Positions 19,460-26,995 of a stretch of DNA of 64,000 nucleotides are shown here, in pieces (positions within the stretch are counted from its first letter, which is position 1; each line of letters starts with the position of its first letter). The stretch comes from Azoarcus sp. TTM-91 (lineage in GTDB: Bacteria; Pseudomonadota; Gammaproteobacteria; Burkholderiales; Rhodocyclaceae), in assembly GCF_012911025.1 (NCBI RefSeq), contig NZ_WUEI01000009.1:22391-86390 (forward strand), written 5' to 3'. The notes under the pieces were generated by a model. The model worked only from the letters and a program-made list of their open reading frames with translations. It was not told the origin of the DNA and did no database searches. A program made the position numbers and the translations under genes.

Positions 19460-20542
19460 TCAGTTCCAGCCTTTTCGGGCGCGGCGCAGCACCAGCAGGA
19501 AGACCGGGATGCCGAGCAGCTCGGTGACGATGCCTATGGGAATCTCTGCGCCGCCCAGGCTGCGGGCCAGCAGGTCGGCGGTGAGCAGGAAGCTTGCGCC
19601 CAGCAGCGCCGAGGCCGGCAGCAGCAGGGCGTGGCCGGGGCCGGCGAGCAGGCGGGCGACGTGCGGCACGATCAGCCCCACCCAGCCGATCATGCCGGCC
19701 ATGGACACGGTGAGCGCGCCGAGCAGCGTGGCGCAGCCGATGACGCCATAGCGCACCACGCCCACCGGCACGCCCAGGGTGCGCGCCTCGTCGTCGCCCA
19801 TCGCCAGCGCGTCCAGCCAGCGGCCGGCGGCGCACAGCGCGGCGATGGCCGCCGCCATCGGCAGCGCCACCCAGCCGGCGTCGCGGATATCCACCGCGGC
19901 CAGGCTGCCCATCAGCCAGATGACGATGGCCGGCAGGTCGTTGTAGGGGTCGGCGAGGTACTTCACCACCGACAGCAGCGCGGCGAACAGCGCGCCGGAA
20001 ATGATGCCGCCCAGAACCAGCATCACCAGCGAACCGGCGCCGAAGCTGCGCGCCACCGCCAGCGCCACGCCCACCGCCGCCAGGCCGCAGAGGAAGGCGC
20101 TGGCCTGCACCGTCGCCCAGCTGCCGCCCATCAGCATGCCGGCGGCGGCGCCGAAAGCCGCGCCGGAGAGCACGCCCAGCAAGTTGGGCGACACCAGCGG
20201 ATTGCGGAACACGCCCTGGAAGGCGGCGCCGGACACCGACAGCGCCGCGCCCACCAGGATGGCCGCCAGCACCCGCGGCAGGCGGATCTCCACCAGCAGG
20301 TTGTAGAGCAGATCCTGCCGCGCCGACTCCAGCGTCTGCCAGCCGGCCAGCCCGGCGAAGAAACGCAGGATGTCGCCGCTCTCCACCGGATAGCGGCCGG
20401 CGCCCAGCGCCAGCACGGTGGTGGCAAGCAGCAGGGTGGCCAGCGCCGGCAGCAGCAGCGATCTGCCGCGATGTCTATCGGACGTCATAGGCCGGGCTTC
20501 GCTGGCAGGCGTGGGGGAGGTGAGTTGTGTATCCATGGACAT
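19460..20542 (-). CDS. FecCD/BtuC/MolB-type ABC transporter permease
   Basis: A 360-residue, strongly hydrophobic protein with about ten predicted membrane segments, as in BtuC/FecCD permeases. Diagnostic stretches are LVEIRLPRVLAAILVGAALSVSGAAFQGVFRNPLVSP split over the first third, VLGGIISGALFAALLS, AVVDI-like IWLMGSLAAVDIRD, ARTLGVPVG, GMIGWVGLIVPHVARLL and ELLGIPVFLLVLRR. Two copies would form the inner-membrane channel for a substrate handed over by a periplasmic FecB/BtuF-type protein. It is encoded upstream of its ATPase, and divergently from a TonB receptor whose operon encodes a binding protein. Only one such permease/ATPase pair is present for two binding proteins. Confidence 0.93.
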   Translation of the reverse strand: MSMDTQLTSPTPASEARPMTSDRHRGRSLLLPALATLLLATTVLALGAGRYPVESGDILRFFAGLAGWQTLESARQDLLYNLLVEIRLPRVLAAILVGAALSVSGAAFQGVFRNPLVSPNLLGVLSGAAFGAAAGMLMGGSWATVQASAFLCGLAAVGVALAVARSFGAGSLVMLVLGGIISGALFAALLSVVKYLADPYNDLPAIVIWLMGSLAAVDIRDAGWVALPMAAAIAALCAAGRWLDALAMGDDEARTLGVPVGVVRYGVIGCATLLGALTVSMAGMIGWVGLIVPHVARLLAGPGHALLLPASALLGASFLLTADLLARSLGGAEIPIGIVTELLGIPVFLLVLRRARKGWN

Positions 20543-20845
20543 AGCGATGGGCGCGATGACGGAGGCCGTTGCAAGTGCGGTGCCATGTCCGTCTTGCTGG
20601 GCGTCGTTCAGCTTTGTTCAAGCGATTGGTCGGTAATCCGACATTTATTATGTAGTAATGTAAACAAAATGGGCGCTTGTGACAGACCTCGGATGCTTGA
20701 GGTTTGAAGGAGTTGCCCGGCTGGAGCGGTTTCGCCCAGGGCTATTACTGTTGGTATATAAATTGCCCGCGAGAGCCGTCCTCGCCCTTGTTTCCCGGCC
20801 CTGCCCCCGACCCGGGCCGTTTCCAGACGGAGAACCACGAACACC
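20543..20845. promoter_or_regulatory. Divergent control region between the FecCD permease and TonB receptor 1
   Basis: This 303-base region must hold promoters for both directions. It contains the AT-rich motif described at 20641-20667 and, nearer the receptor gene, TATATAAA at 20756-20763, which could act as a -10-like element. No Fur-type GATAATGATAATC repeat and no cobalamin-riboswitch-like conserved box was seen. Confidence 0.6.
20641..20667. promoter_or_regulatory. AT-rich shared motif, copy A
   Basis: The sequence reads ACATTT, ATT, ATGT, AGTA, ATGTAAACAA. It is nearly the same as the element at 25495-25522 (ACATTT-N3/4-ATGT-N4-ATGTAAACAA). Outer arms ACATT and AATGT are inverted. In reverse it reads TTGTTTACATTAC then TACATAA. 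Its place between two divergent transport genes and its recurrence argue for an operator. ModE is the favoured but unproven binder. Confidence 0.6.
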
Positions 20846-23020
20846 ATGAGTCGCCTTTCCCTCCGGGGCCGCCTGCGCCGCCCCGCTGTCCTCGCTTTGC
20901 CTGCGCTGCTTGCCGCATTCCTGCTCAAACCTGCCTGGGCGGATGAAACCGTGCTGGCGCCGGTTACCGTGACCGCTTCCGACGACAGCCTGGAAGCTAC
21001 CGGCGAGGCCGGCGCCGGCTTCCGCGCCGACAAGGTGCAGCTCGGCCCGCTGGGCGAGCGCAAGGTGCTGGACACGCCCTACTCGGTGAGCGTGGTCAGC
21101 AGCGTGATGATCGACAACTCCCTCTCCAGCTCGCTGGTGGACATCCTGAAGTACCTGCCCTCGGCGCAGATGGAAGCGCGCGGCGGCCTGGACGTGGGCC
21201 GGCCGCAGACCCGCGGTTTCCAGTCCGATGTGGTCGCCAACAACCATATCGACGGCTTCAACGTCGCCGGCACCACCGCCTACCCGATGGAGCTGTTCGA
21301 GCGGGTGGAGGTGATCGCCAGCCTCACCGGCGCGCTCTACGGCCCGGCCAGCCCGGCGGGCAACTTCAACTTCGTCAGCAAGCGGCCCACCGATGTGCCG
21401 CTGCGCCGCATCACCCTGGGCTACGGCAGCGGCGATCTGGCCAAGGTGCATGCCGACTTCGGCGGCCGCATCGGCGAAACCGGCGCCATCGGCTACCGCG
21501 TCAACCTGCTGCATGAGGAAGGCGAGGGCTATGTGCGCCACAGCGAGCAGCGCCGCGACCTCGCCGGCCTCGCGGTCGATCTGCAGTTCAGCCCGGACAC
21601 CGTGCTGGAGTTGAACGCCAGCCACTATGAATTCGAGAAGATGGGTTATCCCGGCGGTTTCGCGTATACCGCAGACCGTCAGCTACCGGATGCGCCCGAT
21701 CCCGCCAGGGCCGGCTTCGGCATCGCCGACGCAGGCCTGGATCTGCGCACCGATGGCGGCAGCGCGCTGCTCAAGCATCGCTTCAACGACGACTGGCGCA
21801 TCTCGCTGGGCGTGTCGCGGCAGATCGTGGATCGCGGCTTCACCTATCCCACCCACACCCTGACCAGCGATTCCGGCAACTACACCACCGCGGTCGGCGT
21901 CAGCACCGCCGGCCGTTTCACCATCAACAGCAACCAGCTGACGGCGAATGGCAAGGTCCGCACCGGCAGCGTCGGCCACGAGCTGGTGCTGGGCACCATC
22001 GGCTACACCTGGGACGTGTTCTCCGCCCGTGCTGCCAGCACCCCCTACAACTACGCTGGCGCCAACATCCATGATCCATTGGTGCACCAGGGCGCCGACT
22101 GGTCCACCGGCGGCAGCCGCTATCACGCCAGCAGCACCTGGCAGCAGTCCGTCATCATCGGCGACACGATGACCTTCAACGAGCGCTGGTCGCTGCTGGC
22201 GGTGGCCAGCTACAGCTGGCTGCACTCGCGCATCTACAACCTGGCCGGCAGAACCACTTCCGCCTATGACGACGAGGACGTCAGCCCGACGGTGGCGCTG
22301 ATGTACAAGCCGCGGCCGGACATGACCACCTATGTGGCCTATGCCGATAGCCTGCAGCCGGGCGACATCGCGCCGACCTCTGGCGTTTCCAACCCGGGTG
22401 AGGCGCTGGCGCCCTACCGCAGCCAGCAGGTGGAAGCCGGCTTCAAGTGGCGTGCCGGCGGCATGGATACCGCGGTGGCGCTGTTCCGCAGCGAGCGCCC
22501 CTTCGCCTATACCGGCGCGGACAACGTGTTCAAGGAACAGGGCCTGCAGGTGAACCACGGCCTGGAGCTGACCGCCAGCGGCGAGCTGGTGGATGGCCTG
22601 GCCCTGTACGGCGGCGTCACCTTCCTCGATCCGCAGCTGCGCGACACCTCGCTGGCGGCCACCGAGGACAAGCGGGTGGTCGGCGTGCCCAAGGTGCAGG
22701 CCAACCTGCTGGCGGAATACCGCGTTGCCGCGCTACCCGGCCTGGTGCTCAGCGGCAACATCCACCACACCGGCAAGCGTGCCGCCAACGACACCAACAG
22801 CACCTGGGCCGATGCCTACATCACGCTGGACCTGGGCGCGCGCTACACCAGCAAGCTGATGGGCAAGACCGCGGTGTGGCGGCTGGCGGTGAACAACGTC
22901 ACCGACGAACGCTACTGGGCCTCCATCTTCCCCGGCAGCATCAACGGCACCAACAGCAGAGCCAGCGCCTTCCTCGGCTCGCCGCGCGAAGTCCGCGCCA
23001 GCGTCAGCTTCGATCTGTGA
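20846..23020 (+). CDS. TonB-dependent outer-membrane receptor 1
   Basis: A 724-residue protein. The signal peptide is about residues 1-32 (cleaved after KPAWA), followed by a TonB-box-like ETVLAPVTVTA. The plug domain (about 65-190) has DTPYSVSVVSS, QTRGFQSD, LFERVEVIASLTGALYGPASPAGNFNFVSKRP in pieces that match siderophore-type receptors. The rest is an amphipathic beta-barrel ending ASVSFDL; the last residue is Leu, not the more common aromatic. There is no N-terminal signalling (STN) domain. It would take up a scarce chelate or ion across the outer membrane using TonB energy. It leads a run with a methyltransferase and a binding protein and is divergent from the matching permease. The ligand is not evident from sequence. 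Confidence 0.93.
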   Translation: MSRLSLRGRLRRPAVLALPALLAAFLLKPAWADETVLAPVTVTASDDSLEATGEAGAGFRADKVQLGPLGERKVLDTPYSVSVVSSVMIDNSLSSSLVDILKYLPSAQMEARGGLDVGRPQTRGFQSDVVANNHIDGFNVAGTTAYPMELFERVEVIASLTGALYGPASPAGNFNFVSKRPTDVPLRRITLGYGSGDLAKVHADFGGRIGETGAIGYRVNLLHEEGEGYVRHSEQRRDLAGLAVDLQFSPDTVLELNASHYEFEKMGYPGGFAYTADRQLPDAPDPARAGFGIADAGLDLRTDGGSALLKHRFNDDWRISLGVSRQIVDRGFTYPTHTLTSDSGNYTTAVGVSTAGRFTINSNQLTANGKVRTGSVGHELVLGTIGYTWDVFSARAASTPYNYAGANIHDPLVHQGADWSTGGSRYHASSTWQQSVIIGDTMTFNERWSLLAVASYSWLHSRIYNLAGRTTSAYDDEDVSPTVALMYKPRPDMTTYVAYADSLQPGDIAPTSGVSNPGEALAPYRSQQVEAGFKWRAGGMDTAVALFRSERPFAYTGADNVFKEQGLQVNHGLELTASGELVDGLALYGGVTFLDPQLRDTSLAATEDKRVVGVPKVQANLLAEYRVAALPGLVLSGNIHHTGKRAANDTNSTWADAYITLDLGARYTSKLMGKTAVWRLAVNNVTDERYWASIFPGSINGTNSRASAFLGSPREVRASVSFDL

Positions 23021-23027
23021 GGCCGCC

Positions 23028-23825
23028 ATGCACGCAAAACTGATCGACTGGCAGCTGCTGATGCAACTCACCTGGCCGCCCACTATCGGCCGCGCCGCGA
23101 TGTGGGACGGCTTCGCCCGCCGCTACGACGGCTACGCCCGGCTGAGCGAACCCTATGTGGCACCCCAGCTCGCCGCCCTGGCGCTGCAGCCGGGCGAGAC
23201 CCTGCTGGACGTCGGCGCCGGCCCCGGCCGGCTGGCGATTCCCGCCGCATTGCAGGGCGCGAAGGTGACCGCGCTGGATGTCTCCGCCTCCATGCTGGGC
23301 GAGCTGCAGCGCAACGCCCAGGCCGCCGGCGCCGGCAACATCGACACGGTGGAGCTGGCCTGGGAAGACGTGCGCCCCGGCGACAACCTGCAGCCGCATG
23401 ACGTGGTGCTGCTGTCGCGCTCGCCGGCGATGCGCGACCTTGCCAAGGTGGATGCGCTGGCGCGGCGGGCCGCCTACGTCATGGTCTATTCCGGCCGCAG
23501 CCTGAAATCCTTCCATGATGAGCTGGTGGCTGGCATAGAGCCGGCGCCGCCGGTGCAGGAGCGGCCGGGGCTGATGTCCTACGTGCTGGTGTTCAACCAG
23601 TTGATCGACATGGGCATAGAGGCGCATGTCGACTACCTGCCGGACGGCTTCGACAAGTGGTACCCGGACGAGGATGCGGCGGTGGCGGACTTCGCCTGGC
23701 TGGACCTGCCCGCCGGCAGCGAGGCGCGCTTCCGCGCCAACCTCGCGCCCTGGCTGCAGCCGGAGGCCGGCGGGCTGCGGCTGAAGATCGAAACGCGCAC
23801 CGCCGTCGTCTGGTGGCGCAAGTGA
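23028..23825 (+). CDS. SAM-dependent class I methyltransferase in a TonB transport operon
   Basis: A 265-residue soluble protein. SAM-binding motif I is LLDVGAGPGRLAIPAAL (about residues 65-81), followed by VTALDVSASMLGEL (acidic residue after strand 2) and later VVLLSRSPAMRDL. The N-terminal helix has WDGFARRYDGYA, as in many small-molecule methyltransferases. No membrane segment. It starts 8 bases after the TonB receptor and its stop touches the next gene, so it belongs to that operon. Methyltransferases in metal-uptake operons may modify a chelator or the imported ligand; that is inference and the substrate is unknown. Confidence 0.85.
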   Translation: MHAKLIDWQLLMQLTWPPTIGRAAMWDGFARRYDGYARLSEPYVAPQLAALALQPGETLLDVGAGPGRLAIPAALQGAKVTALDVSASMLGELQRNAQAAGAGNIDTVELAWEDVRPGDNLQPHDVVLLSRSPAMRDLAKVDALARRAAYVMVYSGRSLKSFHDELVAGIEPAPPVQERPGLMSYVLVFNQLIDMGIEAHVDYLPDGFDKWYPDEDAAVADFAWLDLPAGSEARFRANLAPWLQPEAGGLRLKIETRTAVVWWRK

Positions 23826-23836
23826 GCGCGGGCGGC

Positions 23837-24889
23837 ATGCACGGCATGAGGATGGATGCCCGCCGCCGCCGGCTGTGCGGCGCGCTGCTCGGCGGCGCGG
23901 CGCTGCTGGCGCTGCGGCCGGCGGGTGCCGCCGCCACCCGCACGGTCACCTACTACGGCGACCGCCGGCTGCAGCTGCCGGCGCAGGTGGAGCGCATCGC
24001 CACCAGCTGGGAAGCGCAGAACGCCATCATCGCCATGCTGGGCTTCGGCGACCGCATCGTCGCCACCACCCGCATCGTGCGCGACATGCCGGTGTTCCGC
24101 CGCTTCGTGCCCGGCATCGCCAATGCCGCGCTGGCCGGGGCTGGCGGCGACCTCAACGTCGAGGAGCTGATGCGGCTGAAGCCGGACGTGCTGTTCGCCT
24201 CCGCTGGCCTGCCGCAGCTGCGGCAGGAGCAGCTGGAGCGCGCCGGCATCGCGGTGGCGGTGTTCCGCAGCAACTCGCTGGCGGCGCTGGTCGAGCGCAC
24301 CCTGGTCACCGGCGAAATCCTCGGCGCCGAGGCTCTGCGCCAGGCGCAGGACTACCGCGACTACTTCGAGGCCAACGTCGCCCGCGTCGCCGCTGCCCTG
24401 GCCAAGGTGCCGCAGGCCAGCCGGATGAAGGTCTATCACGCCGTCGGCGACCCGCTCAGCACCTCCAGCCGGCCCTCGCTGAACCAGGACTGGATGGACT
24501 TGGGCGGCGCGGTGAACGTGGCCGAGCACTGGTTCCAGGGCGGTCCGGCCACCGCCAAGGTGTCGCTGGAGCAGATCTACGCCGCCGACCCGGACGTGAT
24601 CGTGGCGATGACCGCGCGCGACGCCGAGAGCATGCGCAGCGAACCGCGCTGGCGCGGCCTGCGCGCGGTGCGCCAGGGCCGCGTCCACGCCAATCCGCGC
24701 GGCATGTTCTGGTGGTCGCGCGAAACCTCGGAGCAGGCGCTGCAGTTCCTGTGGCTGGCGAAAACGCTGTACCCGGACGCCCTCGCCGAGGTGGACATGA
24801 AGCAGGAGACGCGCGACTTCTACCGCCGCTTCTACGGCTATCGGCTGGAGGACGGCGACGTCGCCGAATTCCTGCAGCCCACCAGCTGA
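23837..24889 (+). CDS. FecB/BtuF/MolA-type periplasmic binding protein 1
   Basis: A 350-residue protein from ATG 23837; a GTG at 23822 overlapping the methyltransferase stop is also possible. The N-terminus ARRRRLCGALLGGAALLAL is Tat-like, with cleavage near PAGAA. The mature part has the fold pattern of type III binding proteins: LPAQVERIATSWEAQNAIIAMLGFGDRIVA, VEELMRLKPDVLFAS, VSLEQIYAADPDVIVAM, RAVRQGRVHANP, and the C-terminal RETRDFYRRFYGY type ending. It should deliver ligand to the FecCD permease encoded just upstream on the other strand. It carries YHAVGDPLSTSS where paralogue 2 has YYAQGADGLSTE, so the two are homologous but may differ in ligand. Confidence 0.88.
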   Translation: MHGMRMDARRRRLCGALLGGAALLALRPAGAAATRTVTYYGDRRLQLPAQVERIATSWEAQNAIIAMLGFGDRIVATTRIVRDMPVFRRFVPGIANAALAGAGGDLNVEELMRLKPDVLFASAGLPQLRQEQLERAGIAVAVFRSNSLAALVERTLVTGEILGAEALRQAQDYRDYFEANVARVAAALAKVPQASRMKVYHAVGDPLSTSSRPSLNQDWMDLGGAVNVAEHWFQGGPATAKVSLEQIYAADPDVIVAMTARDAESMRSEPRWRGLRAVRQGRVHANPRGMFWWSRETSEQALQFLWLAKTLYPDALAEVDMKQETRDFYRRFYGYRLEDGDVAEFLQPTS

Positions 24890-25368
24890 GGCCGGTGCCG
24901 GCGGTTGCGCAGCGCCGGTGGCGGCAGGTAGCACACCCGCGCGCCGCGGCCGGCGCGGGTGTGCAGCAGCTGTTCGGAGACGGTTTCCAGCCAGTGCCAC
25001 AGCGCCAGCGCCGCATCGGTGGGCAGGGCGGCGCGGCGCATGGCCTTGCAGGCGCAGGCCAGCCACAGCCGCCGGGTTTCCTCCGGGTAGCGCAGGCGCA
25101 GGCCGGCGAGCAGGGGATGTTCGGCGGCGGGCAGCGCCACCGGCACCGCCAGCACCGCTGCCACCGCGCGGATGCGCGCCAGGCGCTGAGCCGGCGTGGC
25201 GGGAAGGCGGCCGGCGAAGCACTCGGCGCCCAGCAGCGCATGCAGATGCAGGCTGAAGCGCAGCAGCAAGCGCTGGTTCAGCGCCAGCCGGGGAGGGGCG
25301 GACAGCGCGCCCGGTCGGCAGCCGCCGGCGGAAGGGCTGTGTGGGTGAGGACCACGGTAGTCGCACAT
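24838..25368 (-). CDS. Hypothetical protein convergent with and overlapping binding protein 1
   Basis: A 176-residue protein starting at ATG 25368, with GGGAG 7 bases upstream. The N-terminus has Cys/His spacing (MCDYRGPHPHSPSAGGC). The middle is helical and hydrophobic-rich (LNQRLLLRFSLHLHALLGAECFAG, RIRAVAAVLAVPVALP), then RLWLACACKAMRR and a basic C-terminal tail. Its last 52 bases overlap the 3' end of the binding-protein gene on the other strand. I do not recognise a family. It is transcribed away from the shared AT-rich motif at 25495-25522, opposite to binding protein 2, so it may be co-regulated with the transport genes. It could still be a non-conserved frame. Confidence 0.5.
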   Translation of the reverse strand: MCDYRGPHPHSPSAGGCRPGALSAPPRLALNQRLLLRFSLHLHALLGAECFAGRLPATPAQRLARIRAVAAVLAVPVALPAAEHPLLAGLRLRYPEETRRLWLACACKAMRRAALPTDAALALWHWLETVSEQLLHTRAGRGARVCYLPPPALRNRRHRPQLVGCRNSATSPSSSR

Positions 25369-25745
25369 GACATCGCTCCCATCGGCACTGTCGCCGTCTG
25401 CCACGCAAGGGCGATGCCAGCGGCCCTGGCGGCGCGCACCTGCCGTTCGCCGGGAGCCATCCTCAGGGCAAGCGGGTGGATTGTGGGAGACAGCACATTT
25501 TTATATGTTCATATGTAAACAATAAAACAAATCGCCCCTTTCTTTTCCGCAGCCGCCGGCTACCGTCGAGAAGTCCGGCAACCTGCCGTTTCTGAATGAT
25601 TTTCCGCAGATTCTTGCAGGGGGCTTTCCACTCATCGCCAGGGACTATGTCGAATTTAGTAGATGGGCACATATATTGCGCAAGGGCTGCGGCCCGTGGT
25701 CGTGCCCGACCGCCGGCGCCATTCGCCATTTCCGTTGGAGGCCGC
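25369..25745. promoter_or_regulatory. Divergent control region upstream of binding protein 2
   Basis: This 377-base region between a minus-strand hypothetical gene and the plus-strand binding protein 2 is AT-rich from 25490 to 25545. It contains the shared motif at 25495-25522 and a further AT patch, CACATATATTG, at 25669-25679. The open frame of the binding protein extends back into it, but the ATG at 25746 with GGAGG just upstream and the signal peptide starting there argue against an earlier start. Confidence 0.55.
25495..25522. promoter_or_regulatory. AT-rich shared motif, copy B
   Basis: The sequence reads ACATTT, TTAT, ATGT, TCAT, ATGTAAACAA. Compared with copy A it differs only in the spacer bases and one extra spacer position. 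It contains a near-palindrome ATATG-TT-CATAT. In reverse it reads TTGTTTACATATGAACATAT. Ten-base identity in such GC-rich DNA is very unlikely by chance. Confidence 0.6.
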
Positions 25746-26936
25746 ATGCTTTCCTTCTTCACCAGCGCCCCGGGGCGCGTCGTCCGCCGCCGCCAAGGCG
25801 CCCTCGCCCTGCTGGCCACGCTGGCCTGCGGTCTCCTGCTGGCGGCGTTGCCGGCGCAGGCACGCGAGATCACCGACATGCTGGGGCGCAAGGTCGAGGT
25901 GCCTGAACGCATCCAGCGCGTGCTGGGCACCTCCCCGCCCCTGACCGCCCTGTTGATGGTGCTGGCGCCGGATACCCTGCTTGCGCTCAATCTGCCGCCG
26001 CAGCCCGGTGATGAGCGATTCCTGCCGGCCGGCGTTCCGCAGCTGCCCCAGATCGGCAGCATGCTGGGGCACGGCGTCAATGGCGCGACGATGAACGCGG
26101 AGACGATCCTGGCCCTCAAGCCGGACGTGGCGCTGGCCTGGGGGGGCGAAATCTCCATGTCCAACGTGGATAACATCGTCCGCCAGTTCGAGCGCATCGG
26201 CGTGCCGGTGCTGTTCGTCAATGTCGACACCCTGGCCGACTGGCGGCGCGCCTTCGATTTCGTCGGCAGCCTGCTCGGCCGCGGCGAGCGCGCCGCGCAG
26301 CTGGGCGGCGAGGTGCAGGCGGCGCTGGACAAGGTGCAGGCAGCGGTCGCGGACGTGCCGGCGGCGCGGCGCACCCGGGTGTATTACGCCCAGGGCGCGG
26401 ACGGCCTCAGCACCGAGTGCAGCGAGTCCTTCCATGTCGAGCCCATTGCGCTGGCCGGCGGTTACAACGTCCATCGCTGCAAGCCCAGTTCCCATGTGGG
26501 CATGGAGAAGGTGAGCCTGGAGCAGGTACTGGCCTGGGACCCGGACGTGATCATCGTGCAGGACCGCGCCTTCCTCGCCCGCCTGGGCGCCGACGGCCCT
26601 TGGCGCAAGGTGCGCGCGGTGCGCGAAGGCCGGGTGCTGCTGGTGCCGCGCACGCCGATGAACTGGCTGGACCGGCCGCCCTCCTTCATGCGCGCGCTGG
26701 GCATCCAGTGGCTGGCGAACCGTTTCTACCCCCACCGCTTCCCGGTCGACCTCGCCGCCACCACCCGCGATTTCTACCAGCGCTTCTATGGCGTGGAGCC
26801 GGATCCGGCGCAAATCGCCCAGTGGCTGGCGACGCCCGTGCTGGGCACGGATGCCGGGGCCATGGCGCCCGCCCCGGGAGCAATCCCCACCGCTGCGCCG
26901 GAAGGCGGCATGCATCACAACCACGGTCAGCACTGA
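25746..26936 (+). CDS. FecB/BtuF/MolA-type periplasmic binding protein 2 with His-rich tail
   Basis: A 396-residue protein. The signal peptide covers about residues 1-40 (cleaved after LPAQA). The mature part reads REITDMLGRKVEVPERIQRV, a classic opening of periplasmic metal-chelate binding proteins, then ETILALKPDVALAW, SLEQVLAWDPDVIIVQD, KVRAVREGRVLLVP and TTRDFYQRFYGV. The C-terminus is an Ala/Pro linker ending in GGMHHNHGQH, a likely metal-binding tail. Its domain order resembles the MolA class that binds molybdate/tungstate, and also siderophore or cobalamin binders; I cannot separate these by eye. It precedes TonB receptor 2 by 59 bases and lacks its own permease, so it may share the FecCD pair at 18.7-20.5 kb. 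Confidence 0.9.
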   Translation: MLSFFTSAPGRVVRRRQGALALLATLACGLLLAALPAQAREITDMLGRKVEVPERIQRVLGTSPPLTALLMVLAPDTLLALNLPPQPGDERFLPAGVPQLPQIGSMLGHGVNGATMNAETILALKPDVALAWGGEISMSNVDNIVRQFERIGVPVLFVNVDTLADWRRAFDFVGSLLGRGERAAQLGGEVQAALDKVQAAVADVPAARRTRVYYAQGADGLSTECSESFHVEPIALAGGYNVHRCKPSSHVGMEKVSLEQVLAWDPDVIIVQDRAFLARLGADGPWRKVRAVREGRVLLVPRTPMNWLDRPPSFMRALGIQWLANRFYPHRFPVDLAATTRDFYQRFYGVEPDPAQIAQWLATPVLGTDAGAMAPAPGAIPTAAPEGGMHHNHGQH

Positions 26937-26995
26937 GCGGCCACCGATGGGGCGGGCCAGCGGTCCGCCCCGGGCTTGAACCACGGAGTTCCACC

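Noticed and set aside
20641..20667. Fur box controlling the TonB module
   Set aside because: The sequence does not show the GATAAT repeats of a Fur operator; the resemblance to the mop/modE site is better.
20543..20845. Cobalamin or molybdenum-cofactor riboswitch upstream of TonB receptor 1
   Set aside because: No conserved B12-box-like or Moco-RNA-like core could be found by eye in the leader.
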